Source: Limobrevibacterium gyesilva
Lineage (GTDB): Bacteria > Pseudomonadota > Alphaproteobacteria > Acetobacterales > Acetobacteraceae
Length of the DNA: 64,000 nt
Reading direction: 5' to 3'
Assembly (NCBI RefSeq): GCF_025989185.1
Contig: NZ_JAPDNT010000004.1
Coordinates: 62,001-126,000 of the forward strand
This document shows, one piece after another, positions 1 through 7,893 of the stretch. How positions within the stretch are numbered: the stretch's first letter is position 1; each line of letters starts with the position of its first letter. The position numbers and the translations under genes are program-made. The notes under the pieces were generated by a model. The model was not told the DNA's origin. It did not search any database and worked only from the letters and a program-made list of their open reading frames with translations.

Positions 1-532
1 CATAAGCGATGTGGTCGGAATAGCCTGCCTGCGAGCCGTACCCGAACATCAAGTCGTCGGTCACGAGGCCAAAGTCGCCGATCTGTGCGACGCCGGCCGC
101 GTCGATCAGGATATTGCCTGGTTTGATGTCGCGGTGGAGCATCTGACGGGCGTGTAGGGCGGCGAGCCCCATCAACACCTCCGTACCGGCCTTCCGCACG
201 GTCGGGAGGGTCTTTGGGCCGGTCTCGAAGGCGCTCTGGAGCGATCCACCCGGGCAGTAGGCCATGCAGAACCGGATACTGTTGCCGTCGGGCAATTCCT
301 CGATGTGATAGACCTGCACGACGTTTCGGTGAGTGGCCTTGGAAAGGTTCTGCGCTTCGGCAAGAAAGCCGGTCTTGAAGACTTGCCACTCCGCGTCGGA
401 CTGTGTCGGCTTCCTCGCCAGAACCTTGACCGCAACTTGGCCGTGTACGACGTCTTGACCGAGGAAGACGACGCCGAAATGACCACTCCCGAGTCGTCGG
501 CCGATCTGCAATTCAGGGACAACGCCAACCAT
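1..532 (-). CDS. Serine/threonine protein kinase, N-terminal part (cut by window edge)
   Basis: Reading the minus strand from ATG at 532 gives about 177 residues of a eukaryotic-type Ser/Thr kinase domain that starts almost at residue 1. Visible elements are the glycine loop GSGHFG (15-20), the ATP-binding lysine in VAVKVL (K36), a likely helix-C glutamate (E59), the catalytic loop HRDIKPGN (133-140) and DFG (153-155). All key catalytic residues seen so far are intact, so the domain should be active. The start overlaps the stop of the upstream 157-aa gene (TAATG), which implies translational coupling. The C-terminal domains that would tell signalling from defence lie outside the window. The GC content is visibly lower than in the genes from 1.7 kb on. 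Confidence 0.85.
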   Translation of the reverse strand, partial: MVGVVPELQIGRRLGSGHFGVVFLGQDVVHGQVAVKVLARKPTQSDAEWQVFKTGFLAEAQNLSKATHRNVVQVYHIEELPDGNSIRFCMAYCPGGSLQSAFETGPKTLPTVRKAGTEVLMGLAALHARQMLHRDIKPGNILIDAAGVAQIGDFGLVTDDLMFGYGSQAGYSDHIAY

Positions 533-1005
533 TAGGTGTTTCTCGCGGCAACAACGAGCATGGCGGCCTCGCGGCTCGTCTTCCTCAGCTTGCCTCCCTC
601 AGTGTTTTCATCCCAGAAGGCATCGTCTTGCAGGTATTCGTCTACCTTCCGATTTCCATAGGTGCGGCTGATCACAGCTTTAGAGAGGACCTTTACCTTG
701 CAGACCGAAGCCGCCGCCGCAATGATCACACCGCGGACCTCCGCGCTGGTGAGAAGGGCGAGCTTAGCCGCCCCGGTCGGTATGGCGCTCGCCTTGACGA
801 CGGCTGAGCCGACTTTGTTCTCGCGAATGTAGTCGGCGCAACGCTGGTGAAGGACGGCGTAGGCCACTGCCCTCTCTCCAGTTTGCAGCTTCCAAGAATT
901 GTCCGCGATGATCGTAATGGGCTTGTCAACGTCGTCCGGTATCTCCGCATCGACAATGGTCACGGCCTCGCCGACTACGACGATGCCCACACAACGGTCA
1001 GCCAT
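532..1005 (-). CDS. Hypothetical protein, kinase-coupled (157 aa)
   Basis: A 157-residue soluble protein without signal peptide or membrane span. It starts MADRCVGIVVVGEAVTIVDAE. The alternation of short hydrophobic strands (CVGIVVVG, AVTIVDA, SAVVKAS) and helices, with a late SREAAMLVVAA helix, faintly recalls a RuvC/RNase H-like fold. The usual catalytic Asp/Glu positions are not evident, so this fold call is weak inference. It is translationally coupled (TAATG) to the downstream Ser/Thr kinase and probably acts with it. The region is poorer in GC than the core genes of the window, consistent with acquired DNA. I do not recognise the family. Confidence 0.6.
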   Translation of the reverse strand: MADRCVGIVVVGEAVTIVDAEIPDDVDKPITIIADNSWKLQTGERAVAYAVLHQRCADYIRENKVGSAVVKASAIPTGAAKLALLTSAEVRGVIIAAAASVCKVKVLSKAVISRTYGNRKVDEYLQDDAFWDENTEGGKLRKTSREAAMLVVAARNT

Positions 1006-1317
1006 TCAGACCACCCTGTTATCGAGATGATCTCGTTACAGTACGATTGGAGCTGTGGGAAGCGGCAAAACTCTCTTCGACGTCCTATGAGTGGTAGCCT
1101 CTGAGCTACCGAGAGGGGCGCAGGCGTAGAGGACCGCGCTTCATCCTCTTTTCATTCGCGACCGGACGCCCGCTTTGGAGCACACCGATCTGGCTCAACA
1201 ACGGCAGAGATGGGCACTCAGAAGTCGTGTGTGCGATCCTCGTCGAAGATCCGAGCCGGGTCGAGAGCGGTCATCCGATGGGTCCGCTCGAACGATGTCA
1301 AGTGAAGGTCGCTGATC
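1006..1317. other. Intergenic stretch left of the dispersed repeat
   Basis: No convincing gene. It should hold the promoter of the minus-strand 157-aa gene/kinase pair. A small inverted repeat, GGTAGC...GCTACC, lies near 1092-1109. On the minus strand a short open stretch ending near 1207 could be the 3' remnant of a lost gene, but it has no recognisable motif. The segment marks the change from lower-GC accessory DNA on the left to high-GC core DNA on the right. Confidence 0.4.
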
Positions 1318-1384
1318 CAGCCAAGAGAGTAGCGGATTGCAAAGGCTCCGCCTTTGCTGGGGTCCAGGGGCAAAGCCCCTGGCC
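1318..1384 (+). repeat. Dispersed two-hairpin repeat, copy 1
   Basis: The left arm reads CAGCCAAGAGAGTAGCGGAT; two perfect hairpins follow. Hairpin 1 is GCAAAGGC-TCC-GCCTTTGC (1339-1357) and hairpin 2 is CCAGGGGC-AAA-GCCCCTGG (1364-1382). The same block occurs inverted at 56931-57000, with base changes on both sides of each stem that keep the pairing. It begins 1-2 nt beyond the stop codon of the minus-strand gene 1386-1754, with hairpin 2 nearest the stop, so it may act as a transcript end or mRNA-stability element for that operon. Confidence 0.75.
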
Positions 1385-1385
1385 T

Positions 1386-1754
1386 TCATTTCCGATCACC
1401 TTCAAGCGCCTTCGGCGCACTGATCCGGCACCGCGCCTGTGCCAGCGCCAGCAGCGCGGCGCCGATCTTCTGGTGCGCCGCCGTTCCGGGATCGTGCCGG
1501 CCGGTGCGGATGTCGTGGCACACGGCCCATGTGTCGGGGCCGGCGGCTTGCGCCAATGCCTGCATGGCCTGCGCGATCTCGTCCTGGCCGAGCCGGGTTT
1601 CGCGCAGGGCGATGGCCATGGCGTTGGCGATCATCAGGGCCTTGAAGCGGGCGTCGCCGTCCAGTTTCGGCAGCACGGTGTCCAGCAGGGTCTGGCGAGC
1701 GATTTCCAGCAGGTCGGGTCCGCCGGGGATTTCGGTGCCGGTCCAGGCGGTCAT
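1386..1754 (-). CDS. DUF6285-like small protein, LvaB-like partner of the adjacent kinase
   Basis: A 122-residue soluble helical protein (starts MTAWTGTEIPGGPDLLEIAR). Its ATG overlaps the stop of the upstream phosphotransferase gene (ATGA, 1751-1754), which implies co-translation. A small helical protein next to an APH-type kinase and an acyl-CoA dehydrogenase is the arrangement of the Pseudomonas putida levulinate genes, where LvaB is a small protein required with LvaA to phosphorylate 4-hydroxyacyl-CoA. By that analogy this gene encodes the kinase partner. The visible sequence has no catalytic motif. The family name is from memory and the role is inferred from neighbours. A two-hairpin repeat follows directly. 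Confidence 0.7.
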   Translation of the reverse strand: MTAWTGTEIPGGPDLLEIARQTLLDTVLPKLDGDARFKALMIANAMAIALRETRLGQDEIAQAMQALAQAAGPDTWAVCHDIRTGRHDPGTAAHQKIGAALLALAQARCRISAPKALEGDRK

Positions 1755-2749
1755 GCCGGTTGCTCCAGGGTCGCGCGCATCACGTCGAGTTCCAGTTCGG
1801 GCACGATATGGCCGGTGAGCGCGAGTTCCAGGCTGGGTTCGCGGCCGGAGACGTGGCGCTCCGCCTGGTCGATCGCGACCACGGCCCAGCGGATGGCGGC
1901 GGCGATTTCCCACCAGCGGACTTTCGCGGGGTCGATCTTGCGGCCCGATGCGGCTTCGTAGGCGGCGTAGAACGGCGCGCGGGGGCCGACGCCGCCGACC
2001 TCGCCGGGGCCGCCGAAGCGCCAGCAGCGGGCGCAGAGCCAGCCGAGGTCTTCGTGCGGGTCGCCCCAGGCGGCGAATTCCCAGTCGAGGATGCCGGTGA
2101 TCCCGGTGTCGTCGGCCATGTAGTTGCCGGTGCGGAAATCGTTGTGGCACAGCACGATGTCGCCGGCCGGGGCGGCGCTGCGCTCCAGGTGACGCAGCCC
2201 CCATTCCAGCATCGGGCGCGGCAGGCGGCCGCGGTCGAGATGGGCGCGCATGGCGGCGACGAAGCGCGTGCAGGGCGGGCGGTCGGGCAGCGCCAGGAAG
2301 GCCAGGTCCGGGCGGGGCGGGCGGATGGCGTGGATGCGGGCGAGCTCGCGGCCCAGGGCGGTCACCAGGGCGACGCGGCCGCCGCCCAGGGTTTCGCTTT
2401 TCACCACGCGGTGCCCGGCGGCGATGCCGGCCACGCGGCGCATGATGAAGAACGGCTTGCCCACGACCGACTCATCGGTGCAGAGGAACAGCGGCTCCGG
2501 CACCGTGGCGCCGGCTTCGTGCGCGGCCTTCAGCAGATGGAATTCCTCGGCCCGCGAGCGGCTGACCGAGAGTGTCGCGGGCGCGTCGGTGCGCAGCACC
2601 CAGGCCTGGGGCGTGCCGCCCACGGTGACATCCAGCTTCCAGTTCTGCTGGATGGCGCCGCCGGACATCAGCGCCATGTCCCGGATCGCGACACTGCCCG
2701 CGCGCGCGCCGAGCCAGGCGGCCAGGGAGGCGCGGCGCGTCTCATCCAT
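1751..2749 (-). CDS. APH-family phosphotransferase, LvaA-like
   Basis: 332 residues of the aminoglycoside/choline-kinase fold. The nucleotide loop lies around MSGGAIQQNW (28-37), the catalytic loop is HNDFRTGN (202-209) and the metal-binding segment is ILDWEFAAWGDP (220-231). This is the phosphotransferase type found beside acyl-CoA dehydrogenases and fused to them in mammalian ACAD10/ACAD11. In the LvaAB and ACAD10/11 pathway the hydroxyl of a 4-hydroxyacyl-CoA is phosphorylated so that the dehydrogenase-like partner can eliminate it. The gene follows the dehydrogenase by 3 nt and overlaps the small partner gene by 4 nt. The substrate cannot be read from the sequence; antibiotic resistance is unlikely in this context. 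Confidence 0.85.
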   Translation of the reverse strand: MDETRRASLAAWLGARAGSVAIRDMALMSGGAIQQNWKLDVTVGGTPQAWVLRTDAPATLSVSRSRAEEFHLLKAAHEAGATVPEPLFLCTDESVVGKPFFIMRRVAGIAAGHRVVKSETLGGGRVALVTALGRELARIHAIRPPRPDLAFLALPDRPPCTRFVAAMRAHLDRGRLPRPMLEWGLRHLERSAAPAGDIVLCHNDFRTGNYMADDTGITGILDWEFAAWGDPHEDLGWLCARCWRFGGPGEVGGVGPRAPFYAAYEAASGRKIDPAKVRWWEIAAAIRWAVVAIDQAERHVSGREPSLELALTGHIVPELELDVMRATLEQPA

Positions 2750-2752
2750 GGG

Positions 2753-3964
2753 TCAGACGCCCCACTTGAAGAAATCCGTGCCTTCCTTGCGCATGAAGTT
2801 CGCGAGCACCATGCGGTGCACCTCGCTGGCGCCGTCGACCAGCCGGGCCTGGCGGGCGTAGCGGTAGATCCACTCCACCGGCGTGTCCTTGGAATAGCCG
2901 CGCCCGCCGAGCAGTTGCAGCGCCGTATCGGCGGCCTTGTGCAGGGCGTCGGCGACGACGACCTTCGCCATGGAGACTTCCTTGCGCGCGAAGTCGCCCT
3001 GGTCGAGCTTCCAGGCGGCGTTCATGGTCAGCAGCCGGCCGATCTGGATTTCCATCGCCGCCTGGCCGATCTGGCCCTGCACGCTCTCCTTGTCGATCAG
3101 GCGGCCGCCGAAAGAGCGTCGCTTCTCCACATAGGCCATCGCCACTTCCAGCGAGCGGCGGGCGAGGCCCAGCCAGCGCATGCAATGCGTCAGCCGCGCC
3201 GGGCCGAGGCGGATCTGGGTCAGCTTCAGGCCGTCGCCCTCCTGCATCAGCAGGTTCTCCTCGGGGATCTCGAGGCCGTCGAACTCCAGTTCGCAATGCC
3301 CGCCGTGTTCCTCCGGGCCCATGATCGGGATGCGGCGGACGATGCGCCAGCCGGGCTGGTCGGCGTGGAACAGGAACGCGCTGAGGCCGCGGCGCGGGTC
3401 GTCCGATGTGCGGGCGATCAGGATGAAGTGCTGGGCGGCGCCGGCGCCGGTGATGAACCATTTGCGGCCCTTCACCACCCAGCCGGCATTGGTGCGCGTG
3501 GCCGTGGTGTAGGTCAGCGAAGGGTCGGAGCCGCAGCCGGCGCCGTCCTCGTCCATCGGCTCGGTCATCACGAAGGCGCTCTGCACCGCGCCGTCGATGA
3601 TCGGCTGCAGCCAGCGGGTTTTCTGGGCTTCGGTGGCCACCTGGTTCAGCACGCGCATGTTGCCGTCGTCGGGTGCGGCGCCGTGGAAGACGACGGGGCC
3701 GAAGATCGAGCGGTTCATCTCCTCGTAGCAGGCGGCGAGGGCGGTCAGCTTCAGGCCGCCGCCGCCGCGCTGTTTCGGCATGTTCAGCGCCCACAGCCCT
3801 TGCGCTCGCGCCTCCGCCCGCAGCGTCTGCAGCAGTCCGGTGTCGATGCTCTCGTGCGCGTCGTAGCTGGCGCGGTCGGCCTCCAGCGGGATGAGCCGGT
3901 CGTTGACGAAGGCGCGGATCCGGCCGCGCAGCTGGTCGATCTCGGGGGGGAGCGAGAAGTCCAT
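2753..3964 (-). CDS. Acyl-CoA dehydrogenase family protein, ACAD10/11 or LvaC type
   Basis: 403 residues of the flavin-dependent acyl-CoA dehydrogenase fold. The chosen start (MDFSLPPEIDQLRGR) is preceded by a GAGGA ribosome site; an in-frame extension upstream is low-complexity and unlikely. The C-terminal part has RSFGGRLIDKESVQGQIG and LLGGRGYSKDTPVEWIYR. The position usually held by the catalytic Glu of YEGT is an Asp in RLVDGASEVHR, as in the ACAD10/11 group (xDGxxEVH). That group and LvaC rearrange 4-phosphoacyl-CoA to enoyl-CoA, feeding beta-oxidation. The gene is first in an operon with the kinase (3-nt gap) and the small DUF6285-like gene. Confidence 0.88.
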   Translation of the reverse strand: MDFSLPPEIDQLRGRIRAFVNDRLIPLEADRASYDAHESIDTGLLQTLRAEARAQGLWALNMPKQRGGGGLKLTALAACYEEMNRSIFGPVVFHGAAPDDGNMRVLNQVATEAQKTRWLQPIIDGAVQSAFVMTEPMDEDGAGCGSDPSLTYTTATRTNAGWVVKGRKWFITGAGAAQHFILIARTSDDPRRGLSAFLFHADQPGWRIVRRIPIMGPEEHGGHCELEFDGLEIPEENLLMQEGDGLKLTQIRLGPARLTHCMRWLGLARRSLEVAMAYVEKRRSFGGRLIDKESVQGQIGQAAMEIQIGRLLTMNAAWKLDQGDFARKEVSMAKVVVADALHKAADTALQLLGGRGYSKDTPVEWIYRYARQARLVDGASEVHRMVLANFMRKEGTDFFKWGV

Positions 3965-4037
3965 ACGGCGTTCCTCGGGGTTGGGCCTGTTCGCGGCATC
4001 ATTCACCGGATGGGGCACGGGCGAAAGCGTAGGCGCC

Positions 4038-7000
4038 TCAGTAGTCGAACTGCCAGGTGAGCCCCACGCTGGAGCCGCTGCTGTCGGTGGTGCCCGTGCC
4101 GGTGGCGGGCGCGGCGGCGTGGCCGCTGGACGTGCCGACATCGGCTTCCAGTTTCAGCCCCCGCCACAGATCGACCTGCACCGTGGCCTGGGTGCCGGCG
4201 CCGGCGGTGCTTTGCTTGGCGCCCAGGTACACGCCCTGGGCGACGTAGCGGCCGGCTTCCACTTTCGCACTCTGGCCGTTCTGGCCGCCGCCGACCGACA
4301 GGCGGTCCAGGCCGAGGCCCTCGCGCAGGCGTTCCAGCGGATTGATGCCGTTGCCGACGCCGGTGATCTGGGCCAGGCCGGCGGCGATCTGGGCGATCTG
4401 CAGCGGGCCGAGGCTGGACGTTTTCTGGCCGAACAGCAGATGCGCCAGGATCTCGTCCTGCGGCAGGTCGGGGACGGATTTCAGGATGATCTTCGGCGCG
4501 CTGGCGTAGCCGGCGACCTGCAGCGTGGCGGTGACGCCGGCATTGGTGTTGCTGGCGACGAAATCCAGCGTCGGGTCGATGCGCCGGCTGCCGTCGAGGC
4601 CGATGCTTCCGGACGTGAAGGTCAGCGTCTGCCCGACGAGGTTGAACTGGCCGCGGCGCAGGGTCAGCCCGCCATCCATGCGCGGCGCCGCCGCGGTGCC
4701 GCCGACATGCACCTTGCCCGCCAGTTCCGCATCCAGGCCGCGGCCGCGCACGAACACGCGGCTCGGGGCATCCACCGTCAGGTCCAGGCCGATACGGTCG
4801 GTGATGCCAGGGCCGGGTTCCGGCGGCGGGCGTTGGCCGGGGAGGCGCACGTCGAGAACGGCGACGCTCGTGGGCAGGCGCTCGGGGACGCGGATGTCGG
4901 CGCGCTGGATGTGGATGTCGCCGGCGGCGGTCATCTGGCCCAGCATTGCGCCGCCCAGCGACAGGTCGGCGTCGACCACGGCGGTGAGGCGGTCGGAGGC
5001 GAGCGGCGTGGCGTCGCGGGCAGTCAGGCGCAGATCGACCGGCATGGGCGCGGACAGGCCCACGCTGCCGGTGGCGGAGATGGTGCCGTTGCCGGCCTTG
5101 GCGGTGAGGCGTTCGATACGGACGGTGTCGGCCCCGGCGCGCAGCACGGCCTCGATGTCGCGCAGGCGCGCGCCCTGGGTGACGTCCTGGAAGTCGCCGC
5201 CGGAGAGGCGCAGCGTGCCGTCCGGTTGCGGCGCCGTGATGGTGCCGGTGACGGTGCCGTCCAGCGCGATCCGGCCTCGGGCGCGCCGGCCTTCCACGGC
5301 CAGCACGGGGTCGAGCAGCGCGAGGTCCAGATTGCCGCGCGCCTGCAGGTTCAGCGCGCCGGCGGGGTCGAGCGGCGCGGTGCCGGACAGGCTGGCGCGG
5401 GCGGTGCCGAGGGTCGCCTGGGCGTCGAGGCGCGCGGCGGCGCCGGCCAGGGTGGCGGTGGCGGAGAGGGTTGCGGGCGGGAAGCTGGCGGCGAGGCCGT
5501 CGCGCAGGCGCAGGCCGGTGGCGGAGAGGGTCACGGTGCCGGCGGGACGGGCGAGCGGGCCGGTCAGGCGGGCGTCGGCGTTCACGCTGCCGTCGGCCTG
5601 CAGGCCGGGGACCAGCACGGCGGCGAGGTCGGCGGGCAGGTTGCGCAGGGAGGCCGTCGCGTCCAGGGCCGGCGTGACGCGCCCGGCGATGTCGAGCACT
5701 GCCTGGCGGAGGCCGAGGCGCAACCGGTCCACAGTGACGCCGTCGGCGAAGGCGATGCGGGCCGGGGCCAGCAGTGCCACGCGTTCGCCCTGCCACGTCG
5801 CCTGCAACGCCGACAGCGCCAGCTTGCGGCCGGGCGCGTCCAGCGTGCCCGCGACGCTGGCCTGGACGCCGGCGCCGGATGCGGCCAGCCGCAGCGCCAG
5901 CGCATCCTGCTTGCCGTCGGCCTCCAGCTTCAACGTGTCGGCGGGGCCGATGCCACTGGCTTCGGCGAGCAGGCGCGCCCGCCCGGCCTCGTCCAGCTCG
6001 GCGGTAGCGGAGAAGGCGCCGGCGATGGGGCGGCCCAGCAGCTTCTGCAGATCCTGCAGCTTCGTCATGCGCGCGACGATCCGCCCATGCGGCAGGACGG
6101 CGCCGGGCGGCAGGGTCAGCGTGCCCTCGGCATGGGCGCTTTTCCAGTCGGCGCGGTCGATGGCCAGCTTCAGCGTGCCGTCGGCGCTGCGGTCGAGGAC
6201 GGCCGCCAGCGTGAGTTTGGCGCCGTCGAGGGTGGCGTCCGCGGTGACGTGGCCGGTGGGTGCCGCAGGCAGGCCGCGCAGCTGCAGCGCGGCGTTGACC
6301 GGGGCGGACGGGAAGCCCTGGGTGGCAAGCGCACCGGTCAGCGTGGTTTCGGCGGAGAGGTCTTCGGGCGTGCCGTGGACGCGGCCCTTGGCCTGCAAAG
6401 TGCCGCTCAGCACCGGGTCCAGCGCCGTGGCGTCGGTCAGCGTCACCTCCGGCGCCAGATCGATGACGCCGCCGGCCATGGTGCCGGCGGCGGCGACGGT
6501 CAGCGCCTTCCCGTCCAGCCGCAGCCGGGTCAGCGTGATGTCGGCGCCGCGCAGGCTGGCGGACAGCGCCAGCGCCGCGTCCGGCCCCAGCAGCGCCGGT
6601 ACCGGCGCCATGCCACCGGTCAGTCCCAGGCGTCCGGTCAGATCGAGGCGCGTGGTGTCGCCTTGCAGCGCGGCCTTCACCTGCAGGGCGGCGTGGCCTT
6701 GCAGCTGAGGCACCAGGGCGGCGAGCTGCGGCAGGGTCAAAGACAGATCGGCGGTCGGGTTGGCCTCAGTCGTGACGGTGCCGGTGATGCCAAGCACGGG
6801 GTGCGACAGGTCCAGCCGGACCGGGCGCCCGGCGGCCGTGAGGTCGGCGTCGGCGCGGAGTTGCACGGGCGCCGGCGCGAACAGGTCGGGCCGGGGCCCG
6901 GGCAGCGCCAACCCGTCGAGCGTCGCCTGCAGCGCGACGTGGCCGGAATCGCCGGACAGGTGGGCGGTGACCTGCCGCAGCGCGGCACCGGCGGCTTGCA

Positions 7001-7880
7001 GCGCGTCGATGCGCAGGGTGCCGGCGGCCTTGGGGCTGGCGAAAGGGCCGGAGACATGCGCCCGCAGGTCCACGCTATGCCAGGACAGGTCCGGCCGTGG
7101 GGTCATGGCAGGGGCCTGGGCGGAGAGATCGAGCGTTGCCGTTCGACCGGTGAGGTCGACCTGGCCGTCGGCGGTGGCCCGCAGCGGGCCGGCCGCGACC
7201 GACAGCCGCGCGGTGACGCCCGACCACGGGCCGGCGGCCTCGACGGTCACGTCGAGCGCGCCCAGGTCGGGCAGGCTTGCGAGCCGCGCCGCCAGGCCCT
7301 GCGCCGGCTCCTGCGCCGCCAGCCGAAGCTGCAGCGCCGCGGCATCGACCCGGCCTTCCAGGTGGTAGCGGCCCTCGCCGTCGAGCCGGGTCAGCGTCAG
7401 CGTGCCCTCGCCGGTGGCGGCATCGGGCATCCGGCCGCTGCCCTCCAAGCCCAGCGCCGCCGGCACCCCGGCGAGCGCGGCCCCCAGCTCCAGCCGCCGG
7501 ACCTGCAGCGCGGAGACCACGACGGACACCGGCAATTCGGCGCTGCCGCCCCCGCCGCCGCCTGACGCGGAGGGCAGCCGCGTTATCGCCACCCGCGCGG
7601 CGGCGAGCCGGTCGATGCGCAGCTCGCGCGCCAGCAGGCGCAGCGGCGACCAGTCGAGTTCGGTGGCGTCGATTTCGAGCCAAAGGCCCGCGGCATCGCG
7701 CAGCTCCAGCCGCTCCAGCCGGAGCCGGTCCGGGAACCGCCCGGACAGGCCGAGCAGCACCACCTGCCCGCCGGTGGCGGACGCTGCCTCGCGCTCGATC
7801 AGCCGCCGGCCGGCATCGGTGTTCGGCAGACCGAACACCAGCGCCGCCAGCAGCGCCAGGATCACGGCGAAAACACGCAT
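4038..7880 (-). CDS. tamB: Translocation and assembly module subunit TamB
   Basis: 1280 residues. One N-terminal membrane anchor (MRVFAVILALLAALVFGLPN) is followed by more than 1000 residues of repeated short beta-strands of AsmA/TamB type, ending in the conserved C-terminal DUF490 region (about 950-1280) with a terminal aromatic. TamB spans the periplasm as a long beta-groove and works with the Omp85-family TamA in outer-membrane protein insertion and, in recent models, phospholipid transport. The start at 7880 was chosen because the anchor begins there; a longer in-frame extension overlaps tamA. It lies 13 nt after tamA in one operon. Confidence 0.93.
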   Translation of the reverse strand: MRVFAVILALLAALVFGLPNTDAGRRLIEREAASATGGQVVLLGLSGRFPDRLRLERLELRDAAGLWLEIDATELDWSPLRLLARELRIDRLAAARVAITRLPSASGGGGGGSAELPVSVVVSALQVRRLELGAALAGVPAALGLEGSGRMPDAATGEGTLTLTRLDGEGRYHLEGRVDAAALQLRLAAQEPAQGLAARLASLPDLGALDVTVEAAGPWSGVTARLSVAAGPLRATADGQVDLTGRTATLDLSAQAPAMTPRPDLSWHSVDLRAHVSGPFASPKAAGTLRIDALQAAGAALRQVTAHLSGDSGHVALQATLDGLALPGPRPDLFAPAPVQLRADADLTAAGRPVRLDLSHPVLGITGTVTTEANPTADLSLTLPQLAALVPQLQGHAALQVKAALQGDTTRLDLTGRLGLTGGMAPVPALLGPDAALALSASLRGADITLTRLRLDGKALTVAAAGTMAGGVIDLAPEVTLTDATALDPVLSGTLQAKGRVHGTPEDLSAETTLTGALATQGFPSAPVNAALQLRGLPAAPTGHVTADATLDGAKLTLAAVLDRSADGTLKLAIDRADWKSAHAEGTLTLPPGAVLPHGRIVARMTKLQDLQKLLGRPIAGAFSATAELDEAGRARLLAEASGIGPADTLKLEADGKQDALALRLAASGAGVQASVAGTLDAPGRKLALSALQATWQGERVALLAPARIAFADGVTVDRLRLGLRQAVLDIAGRVTPALDATASLRNLPADLAAVLVPGLQADGSVNADARLTGPLARPAGTVTLSATGLRLRDGLAASFPPATLSATATLAGAAARLDAQATLGTARASLSGTAPLDPAGALNLQARGNLDLALLDPVLAVEGRRARGRIALDGTVTGTITAPQPDGTLRLSGGDFQDVTQGARLRDIEAVLRAGADTVRIERLTAKAGNGTISATGSVGLSAPMPVDLRLTARDATPLASDRLTAVVDADLSLGGAMLGQMTAAGDIHIQRADIRVPERLPTSVAVLDVRLPGQRPPPEPGPGITDRIGLDLTVDAPSRVFVRGRGLDAELAGKVHVGGTAAAPRMDGGLTLRRGQFNLVGQTLTFTSGSIGLDGSRRIDPTLDFVASNTNAGVTATLQVAGYASAPKIILKSVPDLPQDEILAHLLFGQKTSSLGPLQIAQIAAGLAQITGVGNGINPLERLREGLGLDRLSVGGGQNGQSAKVEAGRYVAQGVYLGAKQSTAGAGTQATVQVDLWRGLKLEADVGTSSGHAAAPATGTGTTDSSGSSVGLTWQFDY

Positions 7881-7893
7881 CAGAATGCCCGCA

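Noticed and set aside
1760-4060. Long plus-strand open frames (for example 1760-4060, 3891-7565, 7402-9924) opposite real genes
   Set aside because: These are mirror frames of high-GC genes on the minus strand (kinase, dehydrogenase, tamB, tamA). They are rich in Arg, Ala, Gly and Gln, show no protein family motif, and the opposite frames hold clear genes.
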